The notes: generated from the sequence alone by a model not told the origin. Counted from the first letter of the stretch, positions 35,989 through 48,340 are shown. The stretch: 64,000 nt of DNA from Voacanga thouarsii (GCA_026120185.1 JANUWF010001631.1:1240001-1304000), one strand, 5' to 3'. Program-made: numbers and translations.

Positions 35989-37033
35989 TGATAGAAATCT
36001 ATCTACGCAACAAGGCGCATCTAGAGAAGGTGGATGGAAAGTCAAGACTTACTTTAATTCTCCATAGGAACATTCACCATTAAAAAGTTTCAGAAGGATT
36101 TTCAAGCTATCCAAGAATACAAGCCATGAACCAAAAAGTTTGTCAAGAGAAGGGTAGTGAAGGGAGCTATATATGGGACATAAAAAGAACAACAATCCTT
36201 ATAGAGAATCAAGCCAACATTGAAACAATGATTGATATCCAAAGGAGTAACAAGAAGAGCTCAAAACGACCAACATTTTATTTGGAAGATCAAGGGAACA
36301 CATGGAAATGGAATGGAAGTCAAATGAGTAGAGATTAGAGTGCAACAAAATAGGGGAGCCTACCCAGAGTAGACCTCGCTAGCCAAAAGTGACGAACCCG
36401 GTGCCAGCCCTATACGGGCCAATTTTAAACTTTTTACAATTTTTCTTGTTTTCAGCCTTTTCAATTGTAATTTAATTTTCACGACTTTTATTATGTTTTA
36501 TCCTATTTTAAGGCTTGTAATAGGGCCTCAAAACTTGTATTAAGGCTATTTAATAGCTAGGATTAGCTTGTTAAGTAGTTTTGGTCAAGGAAACTATAAA
36601 TATGCTCTTATAGCTTTGTAAAAACAACTTTGGATATTTTGGGATGGAGAATTCAGATTTTCTCTCTAGAGAGAGTTCTTGAAGGTGATCCTCATGGGTG
36701 ATTCCATTAAACATCAAGACTAAATCAAAGGATTTAGTCCCATTTTTAATCTTGTCTCTAAATCTTAAGGGATAATTTCAATTTCATCTCTATTCTTATG
36801 TGCTAGTTTACCTAGTGTGTTTGATAGGATTTAGTTAGGTGCCTTCAAATTCTTATCGTTGGTGTTCTAATCTCTGATAGATTAGGGTGTTAGGGTGTCT
36901 TTGAAGTAGGCTAGATTCATATTATCACAAGAGTGTTAATTCCCTAGCATTTTAGTGTTCTTGTGTGTGGATTTGATAGGTTTCTTGTTCTTAAGTTTAA
37001 TCCACAAGTTTTGTGCTTCCCAATATCATATCA
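35989..37033 (+). repeat. 3-prime LTR of element F
   Basis: It starts TGATAGAAATCTATC after a TTAAAGAAGGAAAAAA polypurine tract and ends CATATCA. It matches the 5-prime LTR but lacks part of the GC-rich segment (compare 36370-36420 with 32165-32310). Confidence 0.88.
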
Positions 37034-37038
37034 CTTAT

Positions 37039-37473
37039 TAAATATAAAACATCAGCTATTTTCAGAACCATTTTTATATTATATATTTACTTACATGGTC
37101 TTTGAATTATCTAATTATTTACTTACTCATCAATATTTATTTATGTACGTGTTTTTTTTTTACCATTTATTTGTCTACTTATCTATTTATAGAAATTTTT
37201 TATTTTCATTAACTGATTAAATGTTTATTTATTTACTCAGTCGGCAATCCGTTTACTTATGAATAGTTTATTGCTTGGTAATTGCCTTAGTCTACATTGA
37301 GTTAGTGTGAATTAATTCATGTCTTGTGTGCTATGTTTGGGGTGAAGAAATTAGTTGGTTTGAACCATTTGATGACTTGATGTTAGTAGTTGAATTGTTT
37401 TGGATATTATGGCAATGAGGATTATAGGGAATTTTGTGACATGATCTTTGTATTTTCTTTAGATGGGACTAGG
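37039..37473 (+). repeat. LTR H, segment 2
   Basis: This AT-rich piece lies between the F and B2 insertions. Its end (37330-37473) aligns loosely with the C LTR region complementary to 45010-45150. The last five bases, CTAGG, are the B2 target site. No gene seen. Confidence 0.45.
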
Positions 37474-39110
37474 TGTTAGTGGTGTGTCTTAGAGGCAATC
37501 CCTTGTACATTGTATATGACAAATTTTATTTTAATAAAAGACATTATTTATCGTACAGTTTCTTTTGTTTACTTTTAAGTAATATAAATGTTCGATAAAG
37601 TCCCTAGTACAACACTGTGCTAAGAAAATCATGACAGAGATCATGATATGATATTCCTACTACATTCTATAGTGTTGCACTTAAATAGTCCCGAGTGATA
37701 GTATTAATGAGGCAGGACATCATTAATGCGTTAAGACTAACATGTGTTAGACTTCCTGATTTGATCAGGCGGTGGTTCTCATATACATGAGTATTGAGAT
37801 ACTCAAAGTTAACACATGGATGCTTGTTAATGGAACAAGTTCATTGGATGACCTAGCTTTAGAATAATCATATGGATAACTATTTAGTGCCAGTGATATA
37901 ATCTCAACATAGCAAACGTGCAAGTATCCTTAGACTTGAGATCTCCAAAGTACTTTGTTTGCTCTCCAAAGTACTTTGATTCCAATATTCGGAGCTGAAT
38001 CGAGGGCCACCTATGGGTTGGATATTGGATACATAGTGAGGTAAACGAAAGTAGTTGAGAGGGTCAATAAAGGATTCACCACTCCTAATAGTAGGAGTGA
38101 ATATCTCACGGCCACTTGTAGGAATTACTACTCAGAAAGTCCTTGGCCAAGGCGATTGTGTATTGGAAATAGTTCCGATTGCTACACATCTAGAGTTGTG
38201 GGTTCCTGGTATAAGTACTATTGTATTCGGGCCAGAATTAATTCTGGAGGGAGTTGGCAATAATTTCGTACTCCAAATCGGATGAGATATTGTATGGTGA
38301 AAGGAGTTAATTGCATTGAAATTTGAATATATGGTTATAGTATATGATCTTAGGGGATTGTGAATTGTTATGAAAATAAATGCATTAATTCTTATTAATT
38401 ATGGATTATTAATCTCAATGACATTTGAATTAATTCATGTTCACTACCAATTGACTGGAAAACCTAATAAGTCACACACAATAGAGGATTATATACTCAA
38501 GATGTTATTTGATAACAAAGTGGGGTTAATTGAAAGAAAGAGAAGTTGTTGTGGACAAATTATAATTAGTTATAATTTATGGTCCAAATTGTAATTGTGA
38601 GAACTTGATTTTCCAATTACAATTAGGGAATTCTAATAGGATTAGAATTCTCAGTTTTAGCAAGGATTTTTGGATATATGTACGACATAAGTGAAACCAT
38701 AGGAAGGGGTTGATTCATGAAAAAAACCCTAGACACACAACCAACCTTCTTCTTCTCTATCTCTCTCGCTTTGCTGAAAACAAAAACAGTCCTAGCCACC
38801 ATCTTTTCTGCTAGCACAGGAAATTTTGGTGCTTGAGTATTCCTCTGTGTGGATTACTATTAGAGATAATCACACACTGTGATTGTAGTGGTTAGACGTC
38901 CAACTCTCATGGAGTTTGCATAAGAGGATTGCAGGATCGCAGCTCGAATTGAAGAAGATAAATTTTATTCTTCGGACGATCACCCAAAGGTAAACGTTGT
39001 TATCTTTATTATCATTATGTCTTATTTTCCACACATAGACTGGTCCTGGGAGAGTATCTTGTTTATTCTTTCGCTACACCGTATAGGATACAAGCCTGGG
39101 ATACCCAACA
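37474..39110 (+). repeat. 5-prime LTR of element B2
   Basis: It starts TGTTAGTGGTGTG and ends GATACCCAACA. It matches the five other B-type LTR copies in the window. Local ORFs such as 38055-38285 recur in several LTR copies only because the LTR does. Confidence 0.92.
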
Positions 39111-39111
39111 G

Positions 39112-39123
39112 TGGTATCAAAGC
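39112..39123 (+). other. Primer-binding site of element B2
   Basis: TGGTATCAAAGC lies one base after the LTR, as in other plant Copia elements primed by initiator tRNA-Met. Confidence 0.88.
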
Positions 39124-41090
39124 AATGCTATGTGTGATATACGGACATTGTTTTGGCATGAAAAACTGTTTTCATGTATTCGTGCGTATCTTTGTTCGCT
39201 GTGAAAATCATTTTCATTCAAGTTGAAATCATTTCGAGCTTTCTGGGTTGGGTCCGTATCACAATATGATTGTGTAAAAGTTACATCGTATTTTGAATGA
39301 TGCTTTCTTTAGGTGCTGAGAATTTTCTGTAGAAAAATGTTTTCTTAAACATGGTAGTTGCCCTCTGTTTCATCTTGTGAATTTGATTTTCTATTTTGTT
39401 TTGTCAAAACTAACAAATTGGTTGTTGTTTTGAACTTCAAAATAGAAAATTCTGCAGAAGATTAGGGCACCAGAAATTGTTTCTGGAAAATTTTTCTAAA
39501 AATCGCCGCCACTTCCTGACTATAGCCGGCGCTGGCTCTAGCCTCCAAATCGGCGCCGATTCTGTTCTGTTCGTGATGTCTAGAAATCATTTTTGGAAGA
39601 GAAAAATTTTTAGAAACCAGAACAGAGCCGGCGCCGGCTCTAGCTTCCAAACCGGTGCTAGTTATGATCTATTTTGCGCGATCTAGCTGTTTAAAAAAAA
39701 AATTGAATAGAATTTTGAAAAGAGAAAAATCTTATTTTTGATGAGAGGTGGCAAAATAAAAATCTCATTTGAAAAGGGAAAATTACGATAGCGGGACCGC
39801 CGTTATCATTGCGAGATGGGACCCAAAAGCTTTTTCTCAAAATTAGTTTTAAGACAAACAATTTTATTTTTCAAAATAGTGATTTTGAAAATTTAAAATT
39901 AATGTATTTTTCTAAAATATGGATTTTGGAATTTATTTTATTTTTCTAAAATAGTGATTTTGGAATAATAAAAGTACATGTTTATTTTGTTTAAGCATAG
40001 TCAATGGCATGGTGGATGGTTATGGACTAAAACCAATTATATATGTTCATGCATTTTACAGTTTTGGTTTTTATGAAATAGGGCCTACGTATCCTGCCTT
40101 CTCTAGAATTCTTGTGTAATTCTCTTCTCATCTAACTCCCCTCGAATGTAACTCAAGGTTTTCTCTCTTTAGAAAATTATGTAATTAGTTTACATAGATT
40201 ATATAGGAGTAGAATTATTTTTATTTTTCGAGATGGTAACCAAAACAAGGCGAGAAGGTACGACCTTCTACTTGAATCATGCAAGAACACATAAAGTTAA
40301 CTATATTAATTTCTTTTATGGCTTAAAGAAATTAATTTAGGGTAAAGTCCATAACCATACGACGTAATCTCTTTATTTACCATGATTATCAATTATGTGA
40401 TTTATTGATTTTTATGCATGTCATTCAAAGAAATCACTAAAAGGAACAAATCCCTCAATTAATAGTAAACCTAATTCCTTTCGTTAATATAGTAAGAACA
40501 AGAATCCTTTTTTGAGACCAGGTTGTTTTGCAAACCCAAGCCTACTTGACATTGGGCATGTTCATGCTATGGAATTAAATTCCTGATTAATGGGTCGGGT
40601 TTAACTAAATTATTTATCCCGGTTGGGCAAACTCAAGCATAAAGAAATTTAGAGGAAAAGTTGGGGTAGCCCAAAAGGCTTTAAGATTAAAAGCTGCTAA
40701 TCACCCAATGATCCGATAGTTACATGCGATGTAATTGGTATTGGATACCCACCAATGAACTTAAGGGTGGCTTGTTGGGCAAACCCAAGGTTATTCTTTA
40801 GAAATTTAGATACCAGTCCACTAGGAAAACTTCCAACGGGCTTTCCCGAATCAATAGTGGGGGCTATTAGTTTGAGTAAAATTGTGGAGTAAAAATGAAT
40901 TTAATTAAAGTTCTAATTATTTGCATATTATATGTATATACAAGTAGCTAATGTTCGCTATCTTTACATCTAGGCCACTTGCATCTTGTCAACAAACCTA
41001 AACTTACGTAGCATCTTGGAAACCAACAAGTTAACTTAATCAAACTATCTCGACTAGTATAGAAATTTGAGAATCGTTCTCAAATTGAAA
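39124..41090 (+). other. Untranslated leader of element B2
   Basis: This is about 1.97 kb without a credible gene. 39520-39670 holds GC-rich palindromes (AGCCGGCGCTGGCTCT, CGGCGCCG, GAGCCGGCGCCGGCTC). 40530-40860 repeats a TTGGGCAAACCCAAG-like phrase three times. The ORF pair 39462-39650 (minus) and 39477-39686 (plus) reflects the palindromes, not a protein. Confidence 0.65.
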
Positions 41091-41872
41091 ATTTTGATCT
41101 ACGCTCTAGATGCTCCTATTCCACCACCACCAGCTCAAGATGCTCATATTGATGAGCATGATATCCACAAGAGGCACAAGAAGGATAGTGATACAGCACC
41201 ATGTATTATGCTGGCATTCATGACTCCCAAGTTGTAAAAACAGCACGAGCATATGGATGCTCAATCGATTATACTACATTTTCGAGAGCTGTTTGATTCC
41301 CAAGCCAGAACTAAGAGATAGGAGATCTCGAAGCACCTATTTCATTGCAAAATGGCAGAGGGTTCTTCTGTGGCCACTCATGGGCTGAAGATGATGGGCT
41401 TAATACAGAACTTAGATCTCTCGGGTTTGCAATGGATCATGACTTAAGTGTTGACTTAATTCTACAGTCTTTACCTAATAGTTTCTCACAATTTGTGATT
41501 AACTATCAGGTGAACAAGATTGAGTCCACCATTCTTGAGTTGATCAATCTTCTCAAAACTGCGGAGTCCTCTATGAAGAAGGATTCCAATGCAGTTTTAA
41601 TGGTAGAATCTTTCTCTTCTAAGAAGAAAGTTCTAAAAAAGAAGAAGAAGGCTCACATGAAGCCCAAATGTAGTGTGAACAAGAAGGACACAGCAACCAA
41701 GGGCCTATGCCATCATTGTGGTAAGATGGGCCACTGGAGGCAGAACTGCAAAGCCTACTTGGAGACCATTAAGGACAAGAAGTAGAAGGAGAAGCTTAAA
41801 AGCATTTCTACTTCTACTCCGAGTATGTTTATGATTGAGATAAATACTGCCTTTAGAAATGAGATATGGGTA
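41091..41872 (+). pseudogene. Element B2 gag and first codons of protease
   Basis: Gag starts in one frame (PPPPAQDAHIDEHDIHKRHKKD, stops after FMTPKL). After a shift near 41420 it continues as DHDLSVDLILQSLPNSFSQF, LELINLLKTAESSMKKDS and a Lys-rich linker. An intact CCHC knuckle, LCHHCGKMGHWRQNC, follows at about 41706-41750. A stop at 41784 precedes FMIEINTAF and IWVLDM, the start of the protease site where WVLDTG would be. Sequence then turns into LTR. The gag core resembles those of Copia E and B1. Confidence 0.88.
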
Positions 41873-41873
41873 T

Positions 41874-42987
41874 TAGATATGTGTTAGACTTCCTGATTTG
41901 ATCAGGCGGTGGTTCTCATATTTGTGAGTATTGAGATACTCAAAGTTAACACATAGATGCTTGTTAATAGAACAAGTTCATTGGATGATTTAGCTTTGAG
42001 ATAATCATATGGATAACTATTTAGTGCCAGTGATATAATCTCAATATAGCAAATGTGCAAGTATCCTTAGACTTGAGATCTCCAAGGTACTTTGTTTGCT
42101 AAGCTTTGTACTTTGAATCCAATCTTCGGAGCTCGATCGAGGGCCACCTATAGGATGGATATTGGGTACATTGCATGGTAAATGAAAGTAGTTGAGAGGG
42201 TCAATAAAGGATTCATCACTCCTAATAGTAGGGGCGAATATCTCATTACCACTTGTAGGAATTACTACTTGGAAAGTCCTTGGCCAAGGTGGTAGTGTAT
42301 TGGAAATAGTTCCAATTGATACACATCTAGAGTAGTGGGTTCCTAATATAAGTACTATTGTATTCTAGCCAAAATTAATTCTGGAGGGAGTTGGCACTAA
42401 TTTCGTACTCCAAACTGAATGAGATATTGTGTGGTGAAAGGAGTTAATTGTAGTGAAATTTGTTACTGAAGGGTTCATGTCAAGCCACTTGACTCCCTGG
42501 ACTCTTGGGTGGTCATGATGTGTTGCTAGATACCGCTCATGATCTGGGAATATGGGTTTATTAATTGATGAATTAATAAACCAATCCTGATTATAATTAA
42601 TAGTATTAATTCTAATTAATTATGGATTATTAATCTTAAAGACGTTTGGATTAATTCATGTTCGTTACCAATTAATTAGGAAACCTAATAGGTCACACAA
42701 AATAGAGGATTATATACTCAAGATGTTATTTGATATCATAGTGGGGTTAATTGAAAGAAAGAGAAGTTGTTGTGGATAAATTATAATTAGGTATAATTTA
42801 TGGTTCAAATTGTAATTGTGAGAACTTAATTTTTCCAATTACAATTAGAGAATTCTAATAGGATTAGAATTCTCAGTTTTAGCAGGGTTTTTTGGATATA
42901 TGTATGACATAACCGAAACCCTAGGAAGAGGTTGATTCACGAAAAAAAAAAAAAAAAAAAAACCCTAGACACACAACCAACCTTCTT

Positions 42988-43040
<53 letters not shown>

Positions 43041-43377
43041 TGAAAACGAAAACAGTCCTAGCCGCCAGCTTTTTCTACTAGCTCAAGAAATTTTGGTGCT
43101 TTAGTATTCCTTTGTGTGGATTACTATTAGAGATAATCACACACTGTGATTGTAGTGGTTTGATGTCCAACTCTCGTCAAGTTTGAATAAGAGGATTGTT
43201 GGATCGTGCCTCGAATTGAAGAAGATCAATTTTGTTTTTCGGACGATCGCCCAAGGGTAAAAGCTGTTACCTTTATTATCATTATGTCCTGTTTTCCACA
43301 CATAGACGAGTCCTGGGAGGGTATCTCATTTATTCTTCCTTTGCGCCGTATAGGATGCGAGCCTGAAATACCCATCA
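41874..43377 (+). repeat. 3-prime LTR of element B2, truncated start
   Basis: It begins inside the LTR at TGTGTTAGACTTCC and runs to CCCATCA at 43377. It contains a 20-A run (about 42943-42962) and a (CT)n tract (42992-43037) expanded relative to other copies. Confidence 0.9.
42992..43037. repeat. (CT)n microsatellite
   Basis: About 22 CT units in the B2 3-prime LTR. The other B LTRs have a short CT-rich stretch in the same place. Confidence 0.95.
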
Positions 43378-43382
43378 CTAGG

Positions 43383-43752
43383 TTCCTTTAAGCATGTCAT
43401 TGGAGGAATATTTTAGCGGTGAGACAAAAGAACCAAGTAAGTTCTTGTAATAAATATTTGATGTGAAAGCTCTAAATTGCAAGTCATTTGTAAAATGTAT
43501 GTTATCTCAAAGATGTGATTATTTCGAGAGCATGCTTGACTATTTCTCACTAAAAGATCTCAAACAAACAAAGGTTCCTTGGAAAAACATATTTTATTTG
43601 CAAAACAATTTTTACAGAAAATTATTTAAAAATCATGCTTGCCTAACCAGTGTGTAATGGAAATGTTTTCATTGAGATTGGATCTTGAATATTAATATGT
43701 AGAGTACTCAATAAGGGTTGGCCTCTTGGAATAGCCTTTGAAGGGTAGGGTA
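43383..43752 (+). repeat. LTR H, segment 3
   Basis: Its sequence aligns with the reverse complement of the C LTR at about 44600-44960. For example, AGTACTCAATAAGGGTTGG and GCCTTTGAAGGGTAGGG match the complement of 44610-44670. It therefore belongs to a related LTR in opposite orientation to C. It is cut at 43752 by element C. Confidence 0.65.
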
Positions 43753-45556
43753 TGTAACACCCCACTACGTACATACCCCGAAAGGGGCAGGGATGTCGCC
43801 CTGTCCTTACGGCAAGGGGTCTTCATAACTAGGTAATAAAATATATAGAAGAAAATAACTTAGTAATAAACTTATTAAAATCCTAACAACATAAATTGTA
43901 CAAGCCTTAAAACAAATAGAAGGTAACGAAAATCTCGAACAAACAAACACATCAAAATAAATCTTCCAAGCTCATGGCAACATAAGTAAATCAACCTTCG
44001 AAGCAGGATCGATCCAAAGATATGATATAAAAAGGTGGTGAGAAACATTTCTCAGTAAGTCCTGTGTGTGCTCATGACAGTTTAAGAAAACTTTTCATGT
44101 ATGCAAATTTTGAACAAGTCACAAAAAAATGTCTTCAAGTTTTAAAAATTTATCTTTGAACACTGAGTGGTGTTTTATCTGCTTTTGTAAAGTAAAAGTG
44201 CTCAACTTGTAAAGAAATAACCACTCAAATAAAGTTAACTATGAAACCATGCATCATAGTCATGGCCATGAAACCCTGCATTATGACCATGTATTGTGTA
44301 CTATGAAACCATTATCATACATTGTATAAAATAAAAGCAACTACTCTAAAAATAAACATGGCACCACACATTGAACACCATAACAAGAGAATGATCAGGA
44401 TACCACACATTGTGCATTCTGATATAAGGTAGGTGTACAGCTCACCGGGTGAGATACTCCTCCATCTCTACACCCAAACTTATCAGTTGTTCACTCTAAA
44501 AATAAACAGTCCACCTGAACTATACTGATTGCTCAGACCAGCCTGACAAACAAAAACTGTCGTCTTGTCCAGACAGAGTTCACCCCTTAGAAGTGGCCTC
44601 CTACTGAAAGACTTAACCAACCCTTCAAAGGCTAGTCCTAGTAGTCTACCCTTATTAAGTACTCAATGTTACGTTTATCCTACTTGATAACAATAAATCA
44701 ATTAAGTGTTTTCTTTGAAGTAGCAATTATGGTTTTAAAAAAACCCTACGTAAAATTTTGTTTAAGGAAAATTTATTGTTTTGCCTGGAAAATTGTTTGC
44801 TTGACCAAAGTTCTTTTATTTTAGCATAAGGAGTAAATTGCATCCCAAAGTACATCTTCCACGATAATCTGTGCATTTGACTTGCAGAAGTGCTTTTGTC
44901 CACAAACATCTTTATGCAATGACTTACTTTGAATGCTTGATTCCACATGGCAAAATAATCTTCCAAGCCATGCTTGAGGCAATCTAACCCTATCTAGGGT
45001 AAATACATGGTGTATGTCGCTATTGGTGCACAACTAAACAACAAAATTGCATAGGTACAAATAGCCCCCAACTTTACATACATATAATCAATGGCAACAC
45101 TCAAGTATGATGCCAATGGTTTAGGAGTTATAAAATTAATTAATAAAATATTTTAGAGGTTAACATTAGTATAAGAATGATTTGGTACTATAGTAACATA
45201 AGTAAGTGACATAACTATTAATTGAGTATAATAAAAAATAGTAATACTGTCTAAAGTATAAAATAATAATATTCCTATAAGGATAATGAAAATAATAATA
45301 TAAATAGTAATTATGATATTATTATTATGTGTGTGCATGCGTGTGTGTGTGCGTATAAAAAAAATAACAATGTTTAATAAAAACAAAAATAATAATATTT
45401 ATTATATTAATAATCATATGATTAAATGAAAATAATATGACCAGTAGCGATAATAATGGTAAGAGTATAAAATTTATTAATATTTCTCTAAAGTAATGAT
45501 GTATAGTAATAATAATAGTAATATTATTATTGATGATACTTAAAAATAGCATTATC

Positions 45557-45616
<60 letters not shown>

Positions 45617-46043
45617 GTTATTAAAAATAAAAAATATTAATAGTAATGTTAATAAAAAAAATAATTATAGCGATTTAAGTATCAAAAGTAGCAATAACAT
45701 TACCGTTAGTATTTACAGGTAGTAGTAATTTTGCTATAGAAGTAGTAATCATACAAGTAGAGTGATAATAATAATTTTTATAGTAAAAATAGTATCATTA
45801 GCCATATAAATGTTTGCATGGTAATTGATGGTAAGATCAATAATATTAAACCTTTAACAAAATCATAATATCAACAATCTCCCTATTCACCATATCACCT
45901 CATGCTAGTGTCATATAGACCCAATTCACAAATATACTAACAACATATCATAACCTCATGTTAAAATCAAAATCCAAATCTACTTCATAGAATAATCGTA
46001 ATACACATCTCAAACTATACATCGTAAAATCATCCATCTCATA
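43753..46043 (-). repeat. 3-prime LTR of element C
   Basis: It aligns with 48341-50588 over its length. Its outer end is TGTAACACCCC at 43753 (complement). It contains long AT-rich stretches with AAT/ATT runs. The sense start of the LTR is not found here, so this copy is truncated or rearranged at 46043. ORFs at 44727-45033 and 45153-45558 (minus) also occur, altered, in the other LTR and carry no recognisable domain. Confidence 0.85.
45556..45617. repeat. (AAT)n(ATT)n palindromic microsatellite
   Basis: A run of AAT triplets passes directly into ATT triplets, giving a perfect hairpin-capable repeat in the C LTR. Confidence 0.9.
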
Positions 46044-47009
46044 TAAACATGCATTTACTCCATAAGCAATAGAGCCTTTGACATATCTAAAAAGGCCCCA
46101 TAAAATTATCAAAGTAGGATTGAAATCCTATGCATATACTATATAAGTAATAGAGCCTTTGTCAATCAGTATGACACCACCACCCGTCTGTAGTACCTAT
46201 CCCTAATGTCAGTCACAATCTCAAGTATATCCTCTTCTCGAAATCATACTCAATGATATCCGTATCTCAAGTCTAACTTAGGAGTAACCATATATGTTTT
46301 TTATTACCAAACTATTCAATATTCTCTAGTCTATACGTAGCTTTAAAATTACATCCTTTTCTTATTACTGGGTCCCGTAGGCTACAACACCAGGCTAGAT
46401 ATCCTTAGTATTCCTTCAACAATAGTTTATGAATCTTCGCTCCAAGTATTATGCATTACACTTCCTTCACCTTACCTCTTCTAAAATTTAATCATATCTA
46501 TCTGATCCCCAAAATGCATTATTCTATCTCTATAACCAACTTGACTCCTTGCTTCAACAATCATTCCTTGTCTAATATGCTACCATAATCATTAAAAGAA
46601 AAACGAGTCAGATTCTCGAAAAAATTTACTTCTTCAGCCAAAATTTTCTTTTGGGTTAAACCTATAGATCCTTACATTGTTGCACGATGAAGGATGCTTA
46701 ACCAATTAATAAGAAAATCTATACTATTCACAGTTTATAGATTCGACTCTTATAGTCTAGCATATGACTACTCAAATGAATAGTACACTACACAATATAT
46801 ATGATATGCAGAACAAAGTTCAAAAAGTATATTCTTTCAGAAGAAAGAAAGAATTAACCTGGCACCACAACTGCATCTGATCTCACGTCCTCTCTGCTCA
46901 ACCACCTTGGTCATCACCTATAGCTTTAACTTATTTTCTCCAATAATTACATTCCCTCAGCTGGCTGAATTCAGTGGTGGGGCCTTAATCGGGTCCGTGC
47001 AACTGTCAC
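46044..47009 (-). other. Element C interior without recognised gene
   Basis: AT-rich interior between the truncated 3-prime LTR and the small basic ORF. It includes a near-repeat, ATAAGCAATAGAGCCTTTG at about 46061 and a close copy at about 46143. No pol motif was found in six frames. I see nothing else here. Confidence 0.5.
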
Positions 47010-47162
47010 CTAAATAGATCCCATAGGTTCTGTGTCTTGTTCTTTTTTGTGCTCTTCTCCCATATCTGGTTGCAAGTGTTCTGTTGGCTTGCATTCAGGT
47101 GTTGAAGATTTTCTATGATGACCAGTTTTGTCTCTTACTGTAATTTTATGTCTGGAGGCCAT
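47010..47162 (-). pseudogene. Short basic ORF of element C
   Basis: ATG at 47162 on the minus strand opens MASRHKITVRDKTGHHRKS, rich in Lys, Arg and His. It ends at a TAG (47010-47012) after 50 codons, with coding-like text continuing past the stop. A basic N-terminus is common for plant Ty3 gag starts, so this may be the decayed beginning of gag. That is inference and there is no knuckle nearby. Confidence 0.35.
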
Positions 47163-47533
47163 CTTCCATCATCATCACCATAATTATAGTTTGACAAATG
47201 CATACATATGCATACAAACATATAGTGCAAAGATAACATGTATAACTTTTGCTCACTCATTAAACATATGACAGTATTTTTTTGAAAGAATTGAAATACT
47301 CAAAATTTTAATACAAAATAAATCATACTTTAACACAAAGAAATTGGATATCATAGATGAAACCTCTATAGGAATCAGATATTCATTGACAAGAAAGTAA
47401 ATAAGGCCATGAACTCAATAAACAGATTCCCTAATCAACATATTGCATTACAAATCCGCTAAGTCTTCTTGCTATTCTAGTCGTCACTTGAGTAGTCAGA
47501 AATAGGTTATATGAGCCATCATTCTTTTCTTTT

Positions 47534-48238
47534 TTAACAGTCTAATCCCAATCCAAACCTAAGTGTACTACCATTATTTACACTCTTCCTAGGACTCTCC
47601 TCTATCTTCCATTTTCCCTTGTCTTTTGCCCCTAAGACTGCCTCCAGAATTACTCTCATACTCAGGGTGAGTCTATCCTCTTGATTGGGTCCCTTATCAC
47701 CGGACTCCTCAAAATCAAAACTAAAAGGGATAATGTCAAACTCTCTTATTAGTGGAGCCTGAGGAGGCACAACCGCCTCTTCCTCCTCCTCGTCAAACGT
47801 TTTCATCCCCCTTTCTACTTCACTATTAGTATTATCCATCTCTTCTCCTCCCTCATCTTCAGCATCACTCAATTCCTCACCTCCCTCACTACCTAAGTTA
47901 AAATCAGGAGCTTCCTCCTCAGCCTCACTATCTGAGACAAAATCAAGCACTGGTATAGGAGGGTTCACCACCTACATATCCTCAGCACCTCCCTCTTGCT
48001 CAGGTAACTTTAGTTCATCAACCTCAACCTCCATCTTATCTTCCTTACCATCATTAGGCACAATAGGGTTGGAAACCTAAATCTCCATCTCATTGCCACT
48101 GCTTTCTAACTCAATCCAATCTGACCCAAGTTCAGGTTCCATGTTTGAGGAGGATAGGTCCACTACAGGAACTAGAGTAGGTGTTCTACCATACATGAAC
48201 GACCAATCTCGAGTAACAGATGCGAATCTCCTAACCAT
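47534..48238 (-). pseudogene. Acidic ORF of element C, unknown protein
   Basis: The minus-strand ATG at 48238 (MVRRFASVTRDWSFMYGR) lies about 90 bp after the primer-binding site, where gag would normally start. The frame covers 234 codons to a stop at 47534 and is broken by two TAG codons, 48077-48079 and 47972-47974. The protein is strongly acidic, with Asp/Glu clusters (EAEEEAPDF, DAEDEGGEEMD, EEEEEAVVPP). It ends in a short mixed-charge region, GKWKIEESPRKS. No zinc knuckle, protease or other domain is visible. I do not recognise the family. Confidence 0.55.
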
Positions 48239-48326
48239 CAAACAAATAGAACACACAGCTTAGTATTAGAGATTATAAAACTTAATGTAATAAATCAAAA
48301 TATTTCCAATAGCTGCCTAAACCTAG

Positions 48327-48338
48327 GCTCTGATACCA
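48327..48338 (-). other. Primer-binding site of element C
   Basis: The minus strand reads TGGTATCAGAGC, a perfect match to the usual initiator tRNA-Met complement, two bases after the 5-prime LTR end (TTTTACA at 48341). Confidence 0.9.
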
Positions 48339-48340
48339 CT

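Larger units (their letters stand above)
31792..37033 (+). mobile_element. Element F: Ty3/Gypsy-type element lacking most of pol
   Basis: LTRs at 31792-32910 and 35989-37033 flank a 3.1-kb interior. The flanks CTTAC (31787-31791) and CTTAT (37034-37038) are a near-perfect 5-bp duplication. A primer-binding site, gag-like zinc knuckles and the start of pol (protease) are present. RT, RNase H and integrase are missing. The interior then jumps to the end-of-pol motif DLGTNHLKEG and a polypurine tract. Confidence 0.85.
37474..43377 (+). mobile_element. Element B2: Copia-B with internal deletion
   Basis: It lies between perfect 5-bp duplications, CTAGG at 37469-37473 and 43378-43382. It holds a complete 5-prime LTR, primer-binding site, leader, most of gag and the first codons of protease. 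It then jumps directly into a 3-prime LTR missing its first 255 bp or so. Pol is gone, so the element is non-autonomous. Confidence 0.92.

Noticed and set aside
38055..38285. ORF recurring in several LTR copies with motif SPLLIVGVNISRP
   Set aside because: It appears only because the B LTR is repeated; it lies in LTR sequence on varying strands, is frequently broken, and has no family.
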